From contig JAKSCY010000228.1 of NCBI GenBank assembly GCA_022360355.1, forward strand, positions 1-8,918: a stretch of 8,918 bases of DNA, read 5' to 3'. Numbering within the stretch: the stretch's first letter is position 1; every line of letters begins with the position of its first letter. This document shows, piece by piece, positions 6,264-8,918 of the stretch. Made by a program: the position numbers and the translations under genes. This stretch comes from Chlorobiales bacterium. Its GTDB lineage: Bacteria > Bacteroidota > Chlorobiia > Chlorobiales > Chlorobiaceae. The notes beneath the pieces are model-generated. The model had not been told where the DNA came from. It did not search any database and worked only from the letters and a program-made list of their open reading frames with translations.

Positions 6264-7760
6264 ATGAGAAATCTTGCAGTTTTCGGTACTGCATCTGACG
6301 TTGGAAAAAGCATAGTGGCAACCGCCCTGTGCCGCATTTTCAGTAATGCAGGCCTCGATGTGGCACCCTTCAAAGCGCAGAACATGTCCAATAACTCGGG
6401 CGTTACTCCGGATGGTCTGGAAATAGGCCGTGCTCAGATTGTTCAGGCCGAAGCCGCCCGGGTCATTCCGACCGCCGATATGAACCCTGTGCTGCTGAAG
6501 CCCAATACCGATACGGGTGCGCAGGTAGTGTTGAAAGGGAAAGCTGTCGCAAACCGTTCAGCACGCGATTATTTCGGCAACACTGAAATCTGGGCTGAAG
6601 AAGCGTTTGACAGCCTTGCAAAGCTTCGGAGCCGGCATGAACTGCTGGTGATCGAAGGTGCGGGATCATGCGCCGAGATGAATCTTTACGAACGCGATTT
6701 TGTGAATTTCAAGACGGCAAAACAAGCCGATGCGGTTGTCATACTCGTGGCGGATATCGACAGGGGCGGCGTTTTCGCCCAGGTTGCCGGGACACTTTCG
6801 GTGATTCCCCCTGAGGACAAGGCGTTTGTAAAAGGTGTTATCGTCAACCGTTTCAGGGGGGATGCAACCCTGTTCGACGACGGTATCCGCATTATCGAGG
6901 AACTTGCCGGTATTCCTGTGCTCGGTGTTATACCATATTTCAGAGGAATTGCCATTGATGCCGAAGATGCGGTGCCCCTTCAGGCCGTTGTCGACCCTGT
7001 CGATTCTCCCGATCCAGGTAAGATCAGCATTGCAATAATCTATTTTCCACATATTTCGAACTTTACCGATTTTGCTATACTCGATTCTCACGACGATGTA
7101 GAGGTTCATTACCTCCATTACCCCAAAAACTTGAACGATTATCAGGCGGTCATTCTTCCCGGATCTAAAAATGTGCGCGGGGATCTCGACTGGATCTTTT
7201 CCTGCGGGTGGGACAAAAGGCTGAAAGAATTCCGGTCGAGCGGGAAAATTATAATGGGAATTTGCGGCGGTTACCAGATGCTTGGGACGGTGATAGCAGA
7301 CCCCGACAGTATCGAAGGGCCTGCCGGTGAGTCATCCGCGCTTGGCTTTCTTCCTGTAGAAACAGTGCTTCGGCAAAAGAAAAAACTGTTCAATTCAAGG
7401 GGATGTTTGCTCGACGAGGCCATAAAAGTCGAGGGCTATGAAATACATATGGGGGAGAGCCGACTCGTTGGAGAAGGATATCCTCTGCTTCAGGTGTCGT
7501 TCAGGAACAATGTTCCAGCCGGTGACAACGATGGGGTCATGAGTCTTGACGGAAAAGTTTTGGGCACCTACTTTCACGGCATTTTTGACGGAAAGGATTT
7601 CAGGGAATGGTTCCTTCGTTTGTTGAGGCCGCAGTTTGTTTCCAATGGTTCCATGCCGGACAAGAATCATGAGTATGAAAAGCTTGCAGATCATTTTGAG
7701 AAACATCTTGATATGGAAGCGGTGTACAGGATTATAGAGGGTGGAATTAGGTCTGTGTAA
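6264..7760 (+). CDS. cobQ: Cobyric acid synthase CobQ (CbiP)
   Basis: Cytoplasmic amidotransferase of 498 residues. It converts adenosylcobyrinic acid a,c-diamide to adenosylcobyric acid by adding four amides (b, d, e, g), using glutamine and ATP. The N-terminal synthetase domain has the P-loop-like [10 protein letters not shown] at 7-16, the family signature [11 protein letters not shown] and [12 protein letters not shown], then [14 protein letters not shown] and the DRGGVFAQ stretch. A linker with ISNFTDF near 257 leads to the class I glutaminase domain with nucleophile Cys334 ([10 protein letters not shown]) and His438 (GTYFHGIF). Length and motifs are those of a complete, active enzyme. 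The start is the ATG at 6264; a TTG at 6255 is in frame but adds only MFA. No clear Shine-Dalgarno is visible. The gene follows the btuB-like gene after 162 hairpin-rich bases and is followed by cobD after 2 bases. Confidence 0.97.
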   Translation: MRNLAVFGTASDVGKSIVATALCRIFSNAGLDVAPFKAQNMSNNSGVTPDGLEIGRAQIVQAEAARVIPTADMNPVLLKPNTDTGAQVVLKGKAVANRSARDYFGNTEIWAEEAFDSLAKLRSRHELLVIEGAGSCAEMNLYERDFVNFKTAKQADAVVILVADIDRGGVFAQVAGTLSVIPPEDKAFVKGVIVNRFRGDATLFDDGIRIIEELAGIPVLGVIPYFRGIAIDAEDAVPLQAVVDPVDSPDPGKISIAIIYFPHISNFTDFAILDSHDDVEVHYLHYPKNLNDYQAVILPGSKNVRGDLDWIFSCGWDKRLKEFRSSGKIIMGICGGYQMLGTVIADPDSIEGPAGESSALGFLPVETVLRQKKKLFNSRGCLLDEAIKVEGYEIHMGESRLVGEGYPLLQVSFRNNVPAGDNDGVMSLDGKVLGTYFHGIFDGKDFREWFLRLLRPQFVSNGSMPDKNHEYEKLADHFEKHLDMEAVYRIIEGGIRSV

Positions 7761-7762
7761 CT

Positions 7763-8857
7763 ATGGCCAGAGACAATCTTTATTTCCATGAGCATGGAGG
7801 AGCGCCTGAACGGAGGTTCGGTTTTGACGGAGACGGGCTTCTTGATTTCAGTGTTAACGTCAGTCCTTTGTCCCCGCCGGTCACGACTGCATCGCTCGAG
7901 ACTTTCGGTGTGCAAAAGTATCCATCGATCGACGGGGAGGGAATAAGGGGTTTCTATTCCGCGAGATTTAATCTGGATAGTGAGACAGTGTTGCCTGTTA
8001 ACGGGGCCATTGAGGGGATCTATCTTCTTCCAAGGGCATTGAAGATAAAAAAAGCCTTGGTGCTTGCCCCTTCATTTTTCGACTATGAGAGAGCCTGCAG
8101 GATTACAGGAGGAAGCGTTACCTATTTGAGCCTGGAAGAGCACAATCAGTTTGCTTTGCCCTGTATTGATACGATTGTTGAAAACCTGCATGGAACTGAT
8201 GCTTTTATTGCAGCCAATCCGAACAATCCTACAGGGACGAGGTTTCCGAAAGAGACCTTTCTGGCGCTTGCAAGCCGCTTCCACGATAAGTGGTTTGTTA
8301 TGGACGAGGCCTTTATCCAGTTTGTAGACGATTTTCCCGGTTCGTCGCTGATGAGAGAAGTCAGAGCGTTGAAAAATGTCATTGTTGTTCATTCTCTCAC
8401 CAAGTTTTATGCGTTGCCGGGGTTGCGTCTCGGTGCGGTAATTGCCCATCCTGATGTTATTCGGGTTCTCTTGGGATACAAGGAGCCCTGGACAGTCAAT
8501 GTTGTTGCCGAGCGTGTAGCAAGGGGTCTTCTCGGGTGCGATGACTATGAGCGTGAAGTTCGAGCGATGATTGCTTCCGAACGAGCAAAGATTTTTAAAC
8601 GGCTTAAGAAGGTCCCCGGGATTTCCCTGAAAGGGCATGCCGCAAACTTTTTTCTTGCTCAGTGGAATGGCAGGTCAGGTCTTGACGGTCTTTTGAAATA
8701 TCTCATCAAAAGGAAAATCCATGTTCGTGACTGCCGAAATTTTCCCGGTTTGTCTGACAACTATTTCCGTTTCGCGATTCGTAAGCCGGAAGAAAACGAT
8801 TATTTGCTTGAACAGCTTATGTTCGCAGGGGAAAAAATTGATACGGTTGTGAGATGA
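7763..8857 (+). CDS. cobD: L-threonine-O-3-phosphate decarboxylase CobD
   Basis: PLP enzyme of the class II aminotransferase fold, 364 residues. It makes (R)-1-amino-2-propanol O-2-phosphate, the linker joined to cobyric acid by CbiB. Diagnostic features: HEHGGAPE and LLDFSVNVSPL at the N-terminus (CobD rather than HisC wording), ANPNNPTGT with NPNNPTG at 152-158, DEAF with Asp181 contacting the PLP ring nitrogen, and SLTKFYALPGLRLG with the Schiff-base Lys214. The closely related histidinol-phosphate aminotransferase is the main alternative, but the placement between cobQ and cbiB settles the role. The start is 2 bases after the cobQ stop and the stop overlaps the cbiB ATG, so the three genes form one operon with probable translational coupling. 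Complete and intact. Confidence 0.94.
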   Translation: MARDNLYFHEHGGAPERRFGFDGDGLLDFSVNVSPLSPPVTTASLETFGVQKYPSIDGEGIRGFYSARFNLDSETVLPVNGAIEGIYLLPRALKIKKALVLAPSFFDYERACRITGGSVTYLSLEEHNQFALPCIDTIVENLHGTDAFIAANPNNPTGTRFPKETFLALASRFHDKWFVMDEAFIQFVDDFPGSSLMREVRALKNVIVVHSLTKFYALPGLRLGAVIAHPDVIRVLLGYKEPWTVNVVAERVARGLLGCDDYEREVRAMIASERAKIFKRLKKVPGISLKGHAANFFLAQWNGRSGLDGLLKYLIKRKIHVRDCRNFPGLSDNYFRFAIRKPEENDYLLEQLMFAGEKIDTVVR

Positions 8858-8918
8858 ACGTTTTCCCGGAACTACAGCTCATCGCTGCTTTTCTGCTTGA
8901 TCTTGTGCTGGGAGACCC
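8854..8918 (+). CDS. cbiB: Adenosylcobinamide-phosphate synthase CbiB, N-terminal part
   Basis: The first 21 codons of a gene that runs past the window edge. The ATG overlaps the cobD stop (ATGA). The peptide ends in IAAFLLDLVLGDP, the start of the first membrane helix and the LDLxLGDP signature typical of CbiB (CobD in Pseudomonas naming). CbiB is an inner-membrane enzyme that couples adenosylcobyric acid to aminopropanol phosphate, which follows directly from the two preceding genes' products. The identification rests on a short stretch plus context. Confidence 0.85.
   Translation, partial: MNVFPELQLIAAFLLDLVLGD

Overview
The window reads as chromosomal DNA from a Gram-negative bacterium with an outer membrane (two TonB-dependent receptors and one outer-membrane porin). 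The best guess is a green sulfur bacterium (Chlorobi, Chlorobium/Prosthecochloris-like). This is inferred from protein character and the cobalamin/tetrapyrrole-chelatase gene mix, and no sequence search was possible. All genes lie on the + strand. The theme is cobalamin (B12) and metal-tetrapyrrole metabolism.

Layout. (1) 118-1113 encodes an LbtU-like outer-membrane porin. (2) 1220-3579 looks like the wreck of a metal-chelatase operon. It holds the last ~118 codons of a cobaltochelatase CobN with an in-frame TGA, an open TonB-dependent receptor (1573-3297) whose start overlaps the cobN stop, a truncated and frameshifted start of a ChlI/BchI-type AAA+ chelatase ATPase (3305-3431), and a small C-terminal scrap in a third frame (3412-3579) that may come from a PCP_red-type protein. 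(3) 3592-3979 is a regulatory leader: a promoter, a full cobalamin riboswitch (about 3641-3860), and an expression platform with mutually exclusive antiterminator and terminator hairpins. (4) 4074-8918 is the controlled gene set: a BtuB-like receptor, cobQ, cobD, and the first codons of cbiB, which runs off the window. Three tandem hairpins fill the gap between the receptor and cobQ.

How it works together (inference): when B12 is scarce the riboswitch leader should read through, so that the outer-membrane receptor takes up corrinoids. If transcription continues through the btuB-cobQ hairpins, CobQ, CobD and CbiB then finish the corrin ring and attach the aminopropanol arm. The upstream relic suggests that this lineage once carried a CobN-type chelatase with its own receptor and ATPase partner. 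Those enzymes have been lost while the receptor gene stayed open. No wholly new system was recognised. The most noteworthy items are the decayed chelatase operon around an open receptor that lacks an obvious TonB box, and the hairpin-rich btuB-cobQ junction.
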